A stretch of DNA of 64,000 bases from Streptomyces sp. NBC_00654 (GTDB lineage: Bacteria; Actinomycetota; Actinomycetes; Streptomycetales; Streptomycetaceae): contig NZ_JAPEOB010000002.1 of assembly GCF_026341775.1 (NCBI RefSeq), positions 1,178,001-1,242,000 on the forward strand. The letters are read 5' to 3'. The notes under the pieces are model-generated. The model worked only from the letters and a program-made list of their open reading frames with translations, was not told where the DNA came from and did not search any database. The translations under genes were made by a program, and so were the position numbers. Positions within the stretch are counted from its first letter, which is position 1, and each line of letters starts with the position of its first letter. Below, piece after piece: positions 11,367-24,860 of this stretch.

Positions 11367-11430
11367 GTTTCCCGTGCCTCACTATCGGGAAAGGCTTTTC
11401 GGATGCGCTGACGACACCCCTGCGGGACGG

Positions 11431-11904
11431 TCACTGACTGTTGGTGCCGAAGTCCTCCGGAGAGATCTGGTCGAGGAACTCGCGGAACTTCTCCACCTCG
11501 TCCTCCTGCTCGTCGGGGATGGCGATCCCGGCATCGTCCAGCACCCCGTCACTGCCGTAGATCGGCGTTCCGGTCCGCAGGGCGAGCGCTATGGCGTCGG
11601 ACGGCCGTGCACTCACCTCGACCCCGCTGGCGAAGACGAGCTCCGCGTAGAACACACCTTCGCGAAGGTCCGTGATGCGGACCTCGGTGAGCTCCTGGCC
11701 GACGGCCTCGAGCACATCCTTGAAAAGATCATGGGTCAGCGGCCTGGCCGGAGCCATGCCCTGCTGGGCGAAGGCGATCGCGGTCGCCTCCCCAGGACCG
11801 ATCCAAATGGGGAGGTACCGGTCGCCTCCCACTTCACGCAGGAGAACGATCGGCTGGTTTGAGGGCATTTCCACCCGGACACCGACAACGTCGAGCTCGT
11901 TCAC
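11431..11904 (-). CDS. Bifunctional nuclease family protein (DUF151)
   Basis: 157 residues. GTG start at 11904, reading MNELDVVGVRVEMPSNQPIV. The DUF151 core is complete: LPIWIGPGEATAIAF and RPLTHDLF are hallmark blocks, then EGVFYAELVF, SARPSDAIALALR and TPIYGSDGVLDDAG. Plant members have both RNase and DNase activity, and the mycobacterial equivalent at this position is Rv1829; the bacterial role is not settled. It lies between two MerR genes in the same direction. No Shine-Dalgarno is visible, but a TAGGGT hexamer ends 6 bases before GTG, suggesting a leaderless transcript (inference). Confidence 0.88.
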   Translation of the reverse strand: MNELDVVGVRVEMPSNQPIVLLREVGGDRYLPIWIGPGEATAIAFAQQGMAPARPLTHDLFKDVLEAVGQELTEVRITDLREGVFYAELVFASGVEVSARPSDAIALALRTGTPIYGSDGVLDDAGIAIPDEQEDEVEKFREFLDQISPEDFGTNSQ

Positions 11905-11957
11905 ACAGCAACCCTAGGACGTGCTCGCCATGTTTGGGTAGTCGGGCGCCCTCGAGG

Positions 11958-12701
11958 TCAGTGCAGCCGGACCTGCAGAGCCGTCTGGACAAGGGCCGCG
12001 TGCAGCCGCACGGAAAGCTCGGCGAGCTCTTTCGCGGTGGCCTCCGCATGGGCTCTGGTCTGCGGATTCCGGTGCCGGCGCAAGGGCGCGACCACCTGTT
12101 CGATCAGCCCGGCCTCACGGTCCGCTGCGGCCCGCATGGCCCGCAGGTGCCGAGGTTCCAGACCGAATCGGCCCAGATCCGCCACAAGTTTCGCCACGGT
12201 CACCGTCTCGGCGTCGTAGCCGCCCTCCGGCATGGCCACGATCAGCCCGTACGACTCCCACTCGTCGAGCTGCTCCTCGTCCACCTCGGCCGCCGCGAGC
12301 AGCTCGGAGCGCCCGATGCGCGCGGCGGTCGCGGCGCCGGTGCCGAAGTCCCAGAATCCGTCGGAGAGGTCCCGCTGGCCTCCGGGGGTGGGCAGCACGG
12401 GCTGCTCCCCCCGGGCCAGGGCGTCGAGATGCCTCCGGATGACCTTCAGCGGAAGATAGTGGTCCCGCTGCATACGGAGCACCTGTGCGAGCCGCTCGAC
12501 ATCGTCGGAACTGAACTTCCGGTAGCCGGAAGGCGTCCGCTGCGGCTCGATGAGGCCCTCGGCCTCCAGGAAACGAATCTTGGAGATGGTGACTTCGGGG
12601 AACTCGTCGCGCAACTGGAGGAGCACCGTACCGATGCTCATCGCTCGGGCGTCCGCGGAGGCGGTGCCGTGACCGGCACCGCCTGTGGGTGTTCGCAGCA
12701 T
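11958..12701 (-). CDS. ftsR: MerR-family regulator FtsR-like (Rv1828 type)
   Basis: 247 residues from ATG 12701, which has AGGAAGG 3 bases upstream. An alternative ATG at 12746 overlaps the stop of the FHA gene as ATGA, but that extension would translate a 9-bp hairpin and lacks a ribosome-binding site. The helix-turn-helix reads SIGTVLLQLRDEFPEVTISK and RFLEAEGLIEPQRTPSGYRK, very like corynebacterial FtsR and mycobacterial Rv1828, which act on ftsZ. A second half (WDFGTG ... RHLRAMRAAADREAGLIEQV) probably dimerises or senses. Likely a regulator of division genes; no target can be read here. Confidence 0.85.
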   Translation of the reverse strand: MLRTPTGGAGHGTASADARAMSIGTVLLQLRDEFPEVTISKIRFLEAEGLIEPQRTPSGYRKFSSDDVERLAQVLRMQRDHYLPLKVIRRHLDALARGEQPVLPTPGGQRDLSDGFWDFGTGAATAARIGRSELLAAAEVDEEQLDEWESYGLIVAMPEGGYDAETVTVAKLVADLGRFGLEPRHLRAMRAAADREAGLIEQVVAPLRRHRNPQTRAHAEATAKELAELSVRLHAALVQTALQVRLH

Positions 12702-12717
12702 GGGCCTTCCTGAGGAT

Positions 12718-12738
12718 CCCCCGGACAGAGTCCGGGGG
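12718..12738 (-). other. Intercistronic hairpin between the FHA gene and ftsR
   Basis: CCCCCGGAC (12718-12726), loop AGA, GTCCGGGGG (12730-12738): a perfect 9-bp stem with a 3-base loop, starting 5 bases after the FHA stop codon. It may attenuate or stabilise the operon mRNA, and it argues that ftsR starts at 12701. Confidence 0.65.
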
Positions 12739-12742
12739 AGGG

Positions 12743-13540
12743 TCATACGCCCCGCTGGCTCGCGTAGAAGACCAGCCGGTACTTACCGATCTGGACTTCG
12801 TCGCCGTTGGACAGCGCGACGGAATCGATGCGCTCACGGTTGACATAGGTGCCGTTGAGGCTGCCGACATCACCCACGGTGAAGCTACCGTCCGGGCTCC
12901 TGCGGAACTCCACATGACGCCGCGACACGGTCACGTCGTCGAGGAAGATATCGCTCTGCGGGTGCCGTCCGGCCGTGGTGAGGTCACCGTCCAGCAGGAA
13001 GCGGCTGCCCGAATTCGGCCCGCGCCGCACCACGAGCAGCGCGGAACCGCCCGGCAGGGCGTCCACTGCCGCCTGTGCCTCGGGCGAGAGGGAAGGCAGC
13101 GCGGTCTGACCCGTCGCCTCCGCCTCGTACGCCTCAAGACCGGAGATCGAGATCGTCGATGTCGTCTCCGAGGCGCGCTCGGGGACACCGCCCCGCAGCG
13201 GCGTACCGCAGTTGGAGCAGAAACGGCTGGCTTCGGCGTTGCGGTGCCCGCACCTCGCACAGACCGGCATGGACGCACCCTCCGGGGCGGGGCTGAACCC
13301 TCCACCCGTACTTGAGGTTGATGGTTCGCCGAAACCTATGCGTCCGGCACCGGCATGGTCAACAGACGACACGCCGGGCCCCCCCTGAGCGTCACCGGCG
13401 GAACCGGAGACCTCGTCACGGAAGAGCGGACGCTCCCCGCCCTGCTCCTCGTCCTGACCATGGCGCGGTGCACGGTGCCGGGCAGCGCTGTTGCTGTCCT
13501 CGCGTGCACTCTTTCCGAACAACTTCGCAAACAACTTCAC
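12743..13540 (-). CDS. FHA-domain regulator, GarA/OdhI-like, with zinc ribbon
   Basis: 265 residues from GTG 13540, with AAGGGG 8-9 bases upstream. Residues 1-12 are basic and amphipathic (MKLFAKLFGKSA), 13-90 look disordered, 94-111 form a zinc ribbon (C94, C97, C108, C111), 125-128 is ETTS, and 170-258 is the FHA domain (GRHPQSDIFLDD, VSRRHVEFRR, SLNGTYVN). ETTS is the motif phosphorylated by PknB/PknG in GarA and OdhI, whose FHA domain then binds its own tail instead of 2-oxoglutarate dehydrogenase and glutamate enzymes. An internal ATG (codon 91) has its own GGAGGG site. Likely a kinase-controlled brake on 2-oxoglutarate metabolism. Confidence 0.9.
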   Translation of the reverse strand: MKLFAKLFGKSAREDSNSAARHRAPRHGQDEEQGGERPLFRDEVSGSAGDAQGGPGVSSVDHAGAGRIGFGEPSTSSTGGGFSPAPEGASMPVCARCGHRNAEASRFCSNCGTPLRGGVPERASETTSTISISGLEAYEAEATGQTALPSLSPEAQAAVDALPGGSALLVVRRGPNSGSRFLLDGDLTTAGRHPQSDIFLDDVTVSRRHVEFRRSPDGSFTVGDVGSLNGTYVNRERIDSVALSNGDEVQIGKYRLVFYASQRGV

Positions 13541-13730
13541 GGGCGATTCCCCTTGACCGACATAGACCCGCCCGTGGGGCAGGACGAACCCTGAATGAAC
13601 ACACCTGCCGACCCGGACATCTTCACAACGTCCGTATCCACCCGACAGTTTCCACCACGCGCCACCAATCCGTTGCGCCGACCCCCCGCAACCTCCGGCC
13701 CGCGTCCTTCCGCCTTCGTACGCCTACGGC

Positions 13731-14531
13731 TCACTGGGACGACGACCGAGCGTAGTCAGGCTGCTTCGCCGGCCGCAAGGCATCCACGACGATGTCGTCC
13801 GACCTCGCCACGACCGCGGCGGCCTGCTCCTTCTCCAGCGTCTGGACCACACCGCCGGGAATGTTGAGCGCCGGCTCCAGATCCTGCGGCTTCCCGATCA
13901 CCTTGAACTCATATGGCGCTTCGATCCTCTTGCCGTCGACCTGGATGTCACCGCCGTCACCGGCGAAGTACGTATTGGCCACCACCCGCACGCCGTTGAC
14001 CTCGATCGCCTCGGCACCGGCCGCACGCAGCTCCTGGATGGCGTCGAGCAGCATGTCGGCCGCGACGCCGCCGCCGGGGTCGTTGACCGTCAGCGTGATG
14101 CCGGGGCCGTGCGCCGCCACGGTGCCCGCCAGGATACCGAGCTGCCGCTCCTTCTCCAGCGTCTGTTTCCGGGCTTCCTCGGCCTGGTCGGAGCTGTTCT
14201 CCAGCTCCGTACGCTGATCGTCGAGGCGCTGCTTCTCGTCCTCCAGGCGCTGGGTCCGGTCATCGACCTCGTCGAGGATCCGGACCAGGTCCTCCTGCCG
14301 TGCTCCGCGCAGGGCGCTGTCCTCGCTGTTGGAGCGGACCTGGATGGCCAGCCCCAGACCGAGGCCGAACAGCAGGAGCGCGACAACGAGTTGGGCACGG
14401 CTCACCCGGGGCGGCCACAGACCGGCCAGCAGCCGCCGACGTCCGTCGAGCGGTGCGGGCGGGGGCGTGGGAGCGTCGGCCGGCTCGTCGCCGGCGCGCT
14501 CCTCGCTGCGGGGGGATTCTTCGTTACTCAT
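13731..14531 (-). CDS. DUF881 membrane-anchored protein (Rv1825-like)
   Basis: 266 residues from ATG 14531. A proline-rich cytoplasmic head (about 45 residues) precedes one membrane segment (QLVVALLLFGLGLGLAIQV), then a coiled coil (about 75-125, DEVDDRTQRLEDEKQRLDDQ) and an extracytoplasmic DUF881 domain (GPGITLTVNDPGGGVAADML and NGVRVVANTYF). Members sit in division-wall clusters from mycobacteria to Bacillus; function is not established, but a periplasmic-side structural role in the divisome or envelope is plausible. It is 5 bases downstream of sbp and the second DUF881 copy in the operon, so the two may form a heteromer. Confidence 0.85.
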   Translation of the reverse strand: MSNEESPRSEERAGDEPADAPTPPPAPLDGRRRLLAGLWPPRVSRAQLVVALLLFGLGLGLAIQVRSNSEDSALRGARQEDLVRILDEVDDRTQRLEDEKQRLDDQRTELENSSDQAEEARKQTLEKERQLGILAGTVAAHGPGITLTVNDPGGGVAADMLLDAIQELRAAGAEAIEVNGVRVVANTYFAGDGGDIQVDGKRIEAPYEFKVIGKPQDLEPALNIPGGVVQTLEKEQAAAVVARSDDIVVDALRPAKQPDYARSSSQ

Positions 14532-14536
14532 CGGCC

Positions 14537-14869
14537 TCAAGCCCGGAAGACGTGCCGGCGGATGGCGGCGGCGTTGGAGAAGATCCGGATGCCGAGCACC
14601 ACCACCACACCGGTGGAGAGCTGGGCACCCACACCCAGTTTGTCGCCGAGGAACACGATCAGTGCGGCCACGACGACATTGGACAGGAACGACACCACGA
14701 AGACCTTGTCGACGAAGATACCGTCGAGCATCGCCCGCAGACCTCCGAAGACGGCGTCGAGCGCGGCCACCACGGCGATCGGCAGGTAGGGCTCGACCAC
14801 CGCCGGTACCTCGGGCCGGACCAACAGTCCGACCACGACTCCCACGACGAGGCCCAGTACGGCGATCAC
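14537..14869 (-). CDS. sbp: Small basic protein Sbp (DUF1290)
   Basis: 110 residues, almost all membrane: three hydrophobic segments (VLGLVVGVVVGLLV, LPIAVVAALDAVFGGL, VVSFLSNVVVAALIVFLG) joined by the conserved LDAVFGGLRAMLDG loop. GTG start at 14869 overlaps the TGA of the upstream DUF881 gene as GTGA, so translation is coupled; AAGGG lies 6 bases upstream. In Bacillus and mycobacteria Sbp is encoded beside ftsA/ftsZ or DUF881 genes; its biochemical role is unknown. Confidence 0.88.
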   Translation of the reverse strand: MIAVLGLVVGVVVGLLVRPEVPAVVEPYLPIAVVAALDAVFGGLRAMLDGIFVDKVFVVSFLSNVVVAALIVFLGDKLGVGAQLSTGVVVVLGIRIFSNAAAIRRHVFRA

Positions 14870-15786
14870 GATGTGCCCTTCCCTGATTCTGCCGTGCCAC
14901 TGCCGGTGCCGGCGGTTTTCGGCTCTGCTGTACGGACGATCAGGCTCGGCGCGGCCGGAAGCCGTACCTTCTCCTGACCGGAAATGCTGGTCCGGATGTC
15001 GAAGTTCTCCTGCAGCGCGTGCAGATACATCCCGTCGGCACTGTCTCGGAACGCGGTGGCGAGCTCCTTGCCATTCCCCACCGCGAGCACCGTGTAGGGC
15101 GGTACGAGCGGCCGGTTGTCGACCAGTATGGCGTCGCCCGCCGCGCGGATCGCCGACAGTGCTGTCAGCCGTTGGCCGTTGATGGCGATGGCCTCCGCGC
15201 CGGACTCCCAGAGTCCGTTGACAACGCGCTGCATGTCCCGGTCGCGCACCCGTCCGGTGTCGGCGAAGCCGGTCGACTCGCGCGGTCCGCCGCCGCCCTG
15301 GTCCGTGTCCTTGGCGTCGTCCACGACGAGCTTCACACCGGGCCCCTCGACCGGAGTGGCCCCGGACAGCAGTGCCACGAGCCCGCCCTGGTCCCCGCCG
15401 TGCTGTTCGAGCGCCTTGCGCTGGCGCTCGCTCACGTCGGAACGCAGCTCCTCGACGTCCGACTCCAGCGTGTCCGCCGCGGTGGTCTCCGCGTCGATAC
15501 GGTCGATGAGCTCCTCACGCTCCTTGGCCACGACCGGCGCCGACACCCTCGCCTCGGCGGCACCGAGGGTGACCACGAGAGCCGCGATCACCAGCCCGGC
15601 CGCCAGACCGAGCTTCGACTTGAGCGTACGGGGCAGGCCGGCGCTCCCGTCGGCCTCGCGGCGTGCCGTGGCCTCGGCGTATCCGTCATCGAGGCTGTGG
15701 TCCATCACATTGGTCAGCAGCGACATGGAGGCGTCGGGGCGGGCTGGCTTCGGGGCGGTGCTCCGATCGGGGGGCTGCTGCGACAT
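14866..15786 (-). CDS. DUF881 membrane-anchored protein (Rv1823-like)
   Basis: 306 residues from ATG 15786 (a second ATG 9 bases upstream is equally possible; neither has a clear ribosome-binding site). Cytoplasmic head of about 55 residues with SLLTNVMDHSLDDGYAEA, a conserved block of the family, one membrane segment (LGLAAGLVIAALVVTLGAA), a coiled coil, then DUF881 (GPGVKLVVDDAKD, WESGAEAIAINGQRLTALSAI, VPPYTVLAVGN). First gene of the DUF881-sbp-DUF881 unit, coupled to sbp by a 4-base overlap. Likely an envelope or divisome component. Confidence 0.85.
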   Translation of the reverse strand: MSQQPPDRSTAPKPARPDASMSLLTNVMDHSLDDGYAEATARREADGSAGLPRTLKSKLGLAAGLVIAALVVTLGAAEARVSAPVVAKEREELIDRIDAETTAADTLESDVEELRSDVSERQRKALEQHGGDQGGLVALLSGATPVEGPGVKLVVDDAKDTDQGGGGPRESTGFADTGRVRDRDMQRVVNGLWESGAEAIAINGQRLTALSAIRAAGDAILVDNRPLVPPYTVLAVGNGKELATAFRDSADGMYLHALQENFDIRTSISGQEKVRLPAAPSLIVRTAEPKTAGTGSGTAESGKGTS

Positions 15787-15837
15787 GCCGCACATCGTCG
15801 CACGTCACTACGGCTACCGCCGAATGGCCCCACCGGC

Positions 15838-15871
15838 GCACCGGGAGCCCTGGCGCGGCAACTCCCGGTGC
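15838..15871 (-). terminator. Hairpin downstream of the nucleotidyltransferase/mutase gene
   Basis: GCACCGGGAG (15838-15847) and CTCCCGGTGC (15862-15871): a perfect 10-bp stem with a 14-base loop, 12 bases past the stop at 15884. It would end the leftward transcript from the sugar-nucleotide gene before the DUF881 operon. Confidence 0.7.
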
Positions 15872-15883
15872 ACCGTCGTCACA

Positions 15884-18379
15884 TCAGCTGCCCGCGCTGT
15901 CCACGACTGCCGACCACTCGTCGAGCAGGGCCTGCGCGGAGGCGTCGTCGGGCCCCTCGGCCCACAGATGCGTGACGGCCTCGGCCCGGTCCGGCAGCAC
16001 CATCACCCACCGGCCGTCGGCCTCGACCACCCGCACACCGTCCGTGGTGTCCACGCTGCGGTCCCCGGCCGCCTCGACCACACGCCGCATGACGAGTCCC
16101 TTGACCGCCCACGGGGTCGCCAGGTCACGGCGGAGCACATGGGCACGCGGAATGCGGGCGTCGATCTGGCTGAGCGTGAGCTGCGTACGGGCGACGAGCC
16201 CGATGAGCTGGACAAAGGCGGCCGCGCCGTCGAAGACGCTGCTGAATTCGGGAACGATGAAGCCGCCGCGCCCGTCTCCCCCGAAGATGGTGGAGTCCTC
16301 ACGGCCCACCCTGGTCAGGTCGTCCGGCGACGTGGTCGTCCATTCCACCTGGGTGCCGTGGTAGGCCGCCACCTGCTCGGCCACGCGCGTGGTCGTCACG
16401 GGCAGGGCAACGCGCCCGCTGCGCCGCTCGGCCGCGACCAGGTCGAGCATCACGAGCAGGGCCCGGTCGTCCTCGATGATCCGCCCGTGCTCGTCCACCA
16501 GCGACAGACGTTCACCCACGGGGTCGAATCGCACCCCGAAGGCGGCACGGGCCGAGGAAACGATCTCACCGAGCCGCACGAGCCCGGCCCTGCGGGACTC
16601 GGCCGACTCGGTCGGCCGCGACTCGTCGAGCCCCGGGTTGATGGTCAGCGATTCCACGCCGAGCCGCCCGAGCAGGCTGGGCAGGACAAGCCCGGCACTG
16701 CCGTTGGAGGCATCGACGACGACCTTGAGCCCCGCCTCGGCGATACCGGTGGTGTCGACGTTACGCAGCAGGGAGCCGGTGTACGAGTCGAAGACGCTGG
16801 AGGGGAAGTACAGGTCCCCGATCTCACCGGGGAAGGCCCTTCGGTACTCCTGGCGCGCATAGACCCGGTCCAGTTTCCGCTGACGCGCTTGCGACAGATC
16901 CGCGCCGCGTTCGTCGAAGAACATGATGTCCACCGAGTCGGGCACCCCGGGCGACGTACGGATCATGATGCCGCCCGCGCTGCCCCTGGCCGTCTGCTGA
17001 CGGGCCACGGGCAGTGGCACGTTCTCCAGGTCCCGGACGTCGATGGCGCTGGCCTGGAGGGCCGAAATGACCGCTCTCTTCAGCGCACGGGCACCACGGG
17101 AGTGATCGCGCGCCGTGGTGACCGTCGAGCCCTTCTTCAGCGTCGTGGCATACGCGCCCGCCAGCCGCACCGCCAGTTCGGGAGTGATCTCGACGTTCAG
17201 GATTCCGGAGACACCACGGGCGCCGAACAGATGCGCCTGCCCGCGGGACTCCCAGATCACCGAGGTGTTGACGAAGGCGCCGGCCTCGATGGTCTTGAAC
17301 GGGTACACCCGCACATTGCCCTGAATGATCGATTCCTCACCGACCAGACACTCGTCGCCGATGACGGCGCCGTCCTCGATGCGGGCCGCGCGCATGATGT
17401 CGGTGTTCTTTCCGATCACGCAGCCGCGCAGATTGCTGTGCTGGCCGATGTACACGTTGTCGTGCACCACGGCCCTGTGCAGGAAGGCTCCCGTCTTCAC
17501 GACGACGTTGGAGCCCACGACCGTGTGCTCACGGATCTCGACATCCGCCTCGACCTTGGCGTAGTCACCGATGTAGAGCGGCCCCCGGAGCACGGCGTCC
17601 GGGTGGACCTCCGCGCCCTCGGCCACCCACACGCCGGGCGAGATCTCGAAGCCGTCCAGCTCGACGTCGACCTTGCGCTCCAGAACGTCGGCCTGTGCCT
17701 TCACATAGCTCTCGTGGGTGCCCACGTCCTCCCAGTAGCCCTCGGCGATATAGCCGTAGATCGGCTTGCCTTCCTTCATGAGCTGCGGGAAGACATCACC
17801 CGACCAGTCCACGGAGGTGTCGGCCTGGACGTAGTCGAAGACCTCGGGCTCCATGACGTAGATGCCCGTATTGACGGTGTCGGAGAAGACCTGGCCCCAG
17901 GTGGGCTTCTCCAGGAAGCGCTCGACCTGGCCTTCCTCGTCCACGATGGTGATCCCGAATTCCAGTGGATTGGGGACCCTCGTGAGACAGACCGTGACGA
18001 GTCCGCCCTTCCGCTTGTGGAAGGCGATGAGATCGGTCAGGTCGAAGTCCGTGAGCGCGTCACCGGAAATGACGAGGAAGGTGTCGTCCTTGAGCGCTTC
18101 CTCGGCGTTCTTGACACTCCCCGCGGTGCCGAGCGGCTTCTCCTCGTTGGCGTAGGTGAGCTCCATTCCGAGTTCTTCGCCGTCGCCGAAGTAGTTCTTG
18201 ACGAGAGAGGCGAGGAACTGGACGGTTACGACGGTCTCATTGAGCCCATGCCGCTTGAGCAGCCGCAGCACATGCTCCATGATCGGCCGATTGGCTACGG
18301 GCAGGAGCGGTTTGGGCATGCTCGAGGTCATGGGGCGAAGGCGAGTGCCTTCACCACCAGCCATCACGACGGCCTTCAT
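15884..18379 (-). CDS. Mannose-1-phosphate guanylyltransferase fused to a degenerate phosphomannomutase domain
   Basis: 831 residues; ATG 18379 with AGGAGG upstream. Residues 1-230 are a nucleotidyltransferase with the signature [20 protein letters not shown], residues about 250-370 a left-handed beta-helix ([15 protein letters not shown] and following hexapeptides), and about 380-830 a phosphohexomutase fold. In the mutase part the usual TASHNP phosphoserine loop reads [14 protein letters not shown] and the DGDADR metal loop reads FDPVGERL, so the phosphoserine and metal ligands look lost. The enzyme probably makes GDP-mannose (or another NDP-sugar) for glycans and glycoproteins, with the mutase part structural or regulatory. 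Confidence 0.85.
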   Translation of the reverse strand: MKAVVMAGGEGTRLRPMTSSMPKPLLPVANRPIMEHVLRLLKRHGLNETVVTVQFLASLVKNYFGDGEELGMELTYANEEKPLGTAGSVKNAEEALKDDTFLVISGDALTDFDLTDLIAFHKRKGGLVTVCLTRVPNPLEFGITIVDEEGQVERFLEKPTWGQVFSDTVNTGIYVMEPEVFDYVQADTSVDWSGDVFPQLMKEGKPIYGYIAEGYWEDVGTHESYVKAQADVLERKVDVELDGFEISPGVWVAEGAEVHPDAVLRGPLYIGDYAKVEADVEIREHTVVGSNVVVKTGAFLHRAVVHDNVYIGQHSNLRGCVIGKNTDIMRAARIEDGAVIGDECLVGEESIIQGNVRVYPFKTIEAGAFVNTSVIWESRGQAHLFGARGVSGILNVEITPELAVRLAGAYATTLKKGSTVTTARDHSRGARALKRAVISALQASAIDVRDLENVPLPVARQQTARGSAGGIMIRTSPGVPDSVDIMFFDERGADLSQARQRKLDRVYARQEYRRAFPGEIGDLYFPSSVFDSYTGSLLRNVDTTGIAEAGLKVVVDASNGSAGLVLPSLLGRLGVESLTINPGLDESRPTESAESRRAGLVRLGEIVSSARAAFGVRFDPVGERLSLVDEHGRIIEDDRALLVMLDLVAAERRSGRVALPVTTTRVAEQVAAYHGTQVEWTTTSPDDLTRVGREDSTIFGGDGRGGFIVPEFSSVFDGAAAFVQLIGLVARTQLTLSQIDARIPRAHVLRRDLATPWAVKGLVMRRVVEAAGDRSVDTTDGVRVVEADGRWVMVLPDRAEAVTHLWAEGPDDASAQALLDEWSAVVDSAGS

Positions 18380-18490
18380 GTCGGAAACGTCCTCCTAGAA
18401 GAGACGACGGCTAGCCGACTTGCCCGCCGGGGCAGCATCCAAGACATCAGCCGCGGGCCGGCCACACTGCGCGGCACCGCATCAACGAGC

Positions 18491-19099
18491 TCAATCGGCT
18501 ACTGCATCCGCCTTGACGAGCCGGCGGACCTGAACCACGTAGAGGATCCCTGCCCACCAATAGAGCGTTGTACCCCATCCTGCGAACGCCCATCCGAAAA
18601 CGGCGGCCAGCGTTGCCAGCCAACCACTTCCGTCACTGAGCAGCAACAAGGGGAACGCATACATCAGGTTGAATGTTGCAGCTTTCCCGAGGAAGTTCAC
18701 CTGGGGCGGCGGATAGCCGTGCCTTCGCAGGATTCCGACCATCACGAGCAACATCAGTTCTCGGGCGAGAAGCGCGGCGGTCAGCCACAGTGGCAGGATC
18801 TCACGCCAAGTGAGCCCGACAAGGGTGGAAAGGATGTAGAGCCGGTCGGCGGCCGGGTCCAGGAGCCGCCCGAGGCTGCTGATCTGGTTCCACCGGCGCG
18901 CGAGCTTTCCGTCGAGGTAGTCGCTGATACCGCTGAGCATGAGCACCAGCAACGCCCAGCCGTCGCTGGTGGGCCCGCCGAACACGGGGCGGAGAATCAG
19001 CCACAGGAAGAGCGGTACGCCGACGAGGCGAGCCATGCTGAGGATGTTGGGGATGGTGAGGACCCGGTCCGTCTGAACCCGAGTCTCCTGGACCTCCAC
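18491..19099 (-). CDS. CDP-alcohol phosphatidyltransferase (PgsA-like)
   Basis: 202 residues; GTG 19099 with AGGAGG 7 bases upstream. The CDP-alcohol motif is complete: SDYLDGKLAR, eight residues, then G-RLL-D-PAA-D, with the aspartates that bind the metals. About five to six membrane segments follow. Such enzymes transfer a phosphatidyl group from CDP-diacylglycerol to an alcohol; the gene corresponds to mycobacterial pgsA2 (Rv1822) by position. Whether glycerol phosphate or another alcohol is the acceptor cannot be read. It begins the conserved cluster that continues leftward to gcvP. Confidence 0.87.
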   Translation of the reverse strand: MEVQETRVQTDRVLTIPNILSMARLVGVPLFLWLILRPVFGGPTSDGWALLVLMLSGISDYLDGKLARRWNQISSLGRLLDPAADRLYILSTLVGLTWREILPLWLTAALLARELMLLVMVGILRRHGYPPPQVNFLGKAATFNLMYAFPLLLLSDGSGWLATLAAVFGWAFAGWGTTLYWWAGILYVVQVRRLVKADAVAD

Positions 19100-19227
19100 C
19101 CGGGGGCCTCCTGTGAAGAACGTGCCAATGATGCCCCCTGACCTTACCCGCAGCGACCGCCGGCGGGTGCACAGGGGTGGATGGGGAGCAAGCGCGGCTC
19201 CATAATTCCGAGACGTTCAGAACGCAG

Positions 19228-19259
19228 AAAAGCCCCGTGCCACAAGGCACGGGGCTTTC
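19228..19259 (-). terminator. rRNA operon terminator
   Basis: AAAAGCCCCGTGCC, loop ACAA, GGCACGGGGCTTT: a 12-13 bp stem followed on the complement by a T-rich end (GGGGCTTTTCTG). It lies 12-40 bases past the 3' end of 5S rRNA, a textbook intrinsic terminator and the only one here with a T tract. Confidence 0.93.
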
Positions 19260-19270
19260 CCGGAAAAATT

Positions 19271-19389
19271 GTTCGGCGGCGTCCTACTCTCCCACAGGGT
19301 CCCCCCTGCAGTACCATCGGCGCTGAAAGGCTTAGCTTCCGGGTTCGGAATGTAACCGGGCGTTTCCCTAACGCAATGACCACCGAAAC
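19271..19389 (-). rRNA. rrf: 5S ribosomal RNA
   Basis: 119 bases, reading on the complement from GTTTCGGTGGTCATTGCG through CCCGGTTACATTCCGAACCC to GTAGGACGCCGCCGAAC. The two ends pair (GTTCGGCGGC with the 5' part), as expected for helix I. It lies 81 bases after the 23S gene. Ends judged from memory of the Streptomyces 5S sequence. Confidence 0.95.
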
Positions 19390-19445
19390 ACTATGAAATT
19401 AACCAACACCGGAACACACACGGCCGTTCGTTATTTCAGAACTAA

Positions 19446-19462
19446 CACAGTGGACGCGAGCA
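19446..19462 (-). other. Downstream arm of the 23S precursor processing stem
   Basis: CACAGTGGACGCGAGCA (plus strand) is the exact reverse complement of 22597-22613 on the other side of the 23S gene. In the pre-rRNA the two 17-base arms pair to form the stalk cut by RNase III. Confidence 0.8.
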
Positions 19463-19470
19463 ACTGAGGA

Positions 19471-24423
<4,953 letters not shown>

Positions 24424-24860
24424 ATGTTTTCCCGTAATCGGGACACACATCACGAGAGCGGAACGACCGGTCGGAATAAGACCCGTCGTTCACAGCGTCC
24501 TCGCTGTGTAATTGCCTGCCCGAACCACCAGGGATTCGAAAGCAGGACTTTCAAAGGAACCACCAACCTGCCGAAGCAGGCCGGGGTATCAACATATCTG
24601 GCGTTGACTTTTGGCACGCTGTTGAGTTCTCAAGGAACGGACGCTTCCTTCGGTCCCGTTTCACCGGGGCCCTCCGGGCGCTTCCCTTCGTTCTTGCGTT
24701 TCCGACTCTATCAGACTCTTTCGTGTCCGATTCCCGGTCGAAGCGGGTCAAACTTTTTTCGCTTTCCAGTTCTTCGCTTTCGCGTTTCCCTTTCCGGCGA
24801 GTCCGACTCTATCAGGCCTTTCCCTTTCCCTTGACCAACCTCCTGCAGACATGCAGAAGC
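24424..24860 (-). promoter_or_regulatory. rRNA operon leader and promoter region
   Basis: Upstream of 16S on the complement. Two copies of the word TGATAGAGTCGGA, each carrying a TAGAGT -10-like hexamer (24811-24806 and 24710-24705), lie 101 bases apart, consistent with the multiple promoters known for Streptomyces rRNA operons. Closer to 16S is a conserved leader with TTGAGAACTCAACAGCGTG and CCAGATATGTTGATACC (about 24590-24640) that probably serves antitermination or processing. The -35 elements are not clear. Confidence 0.7.
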
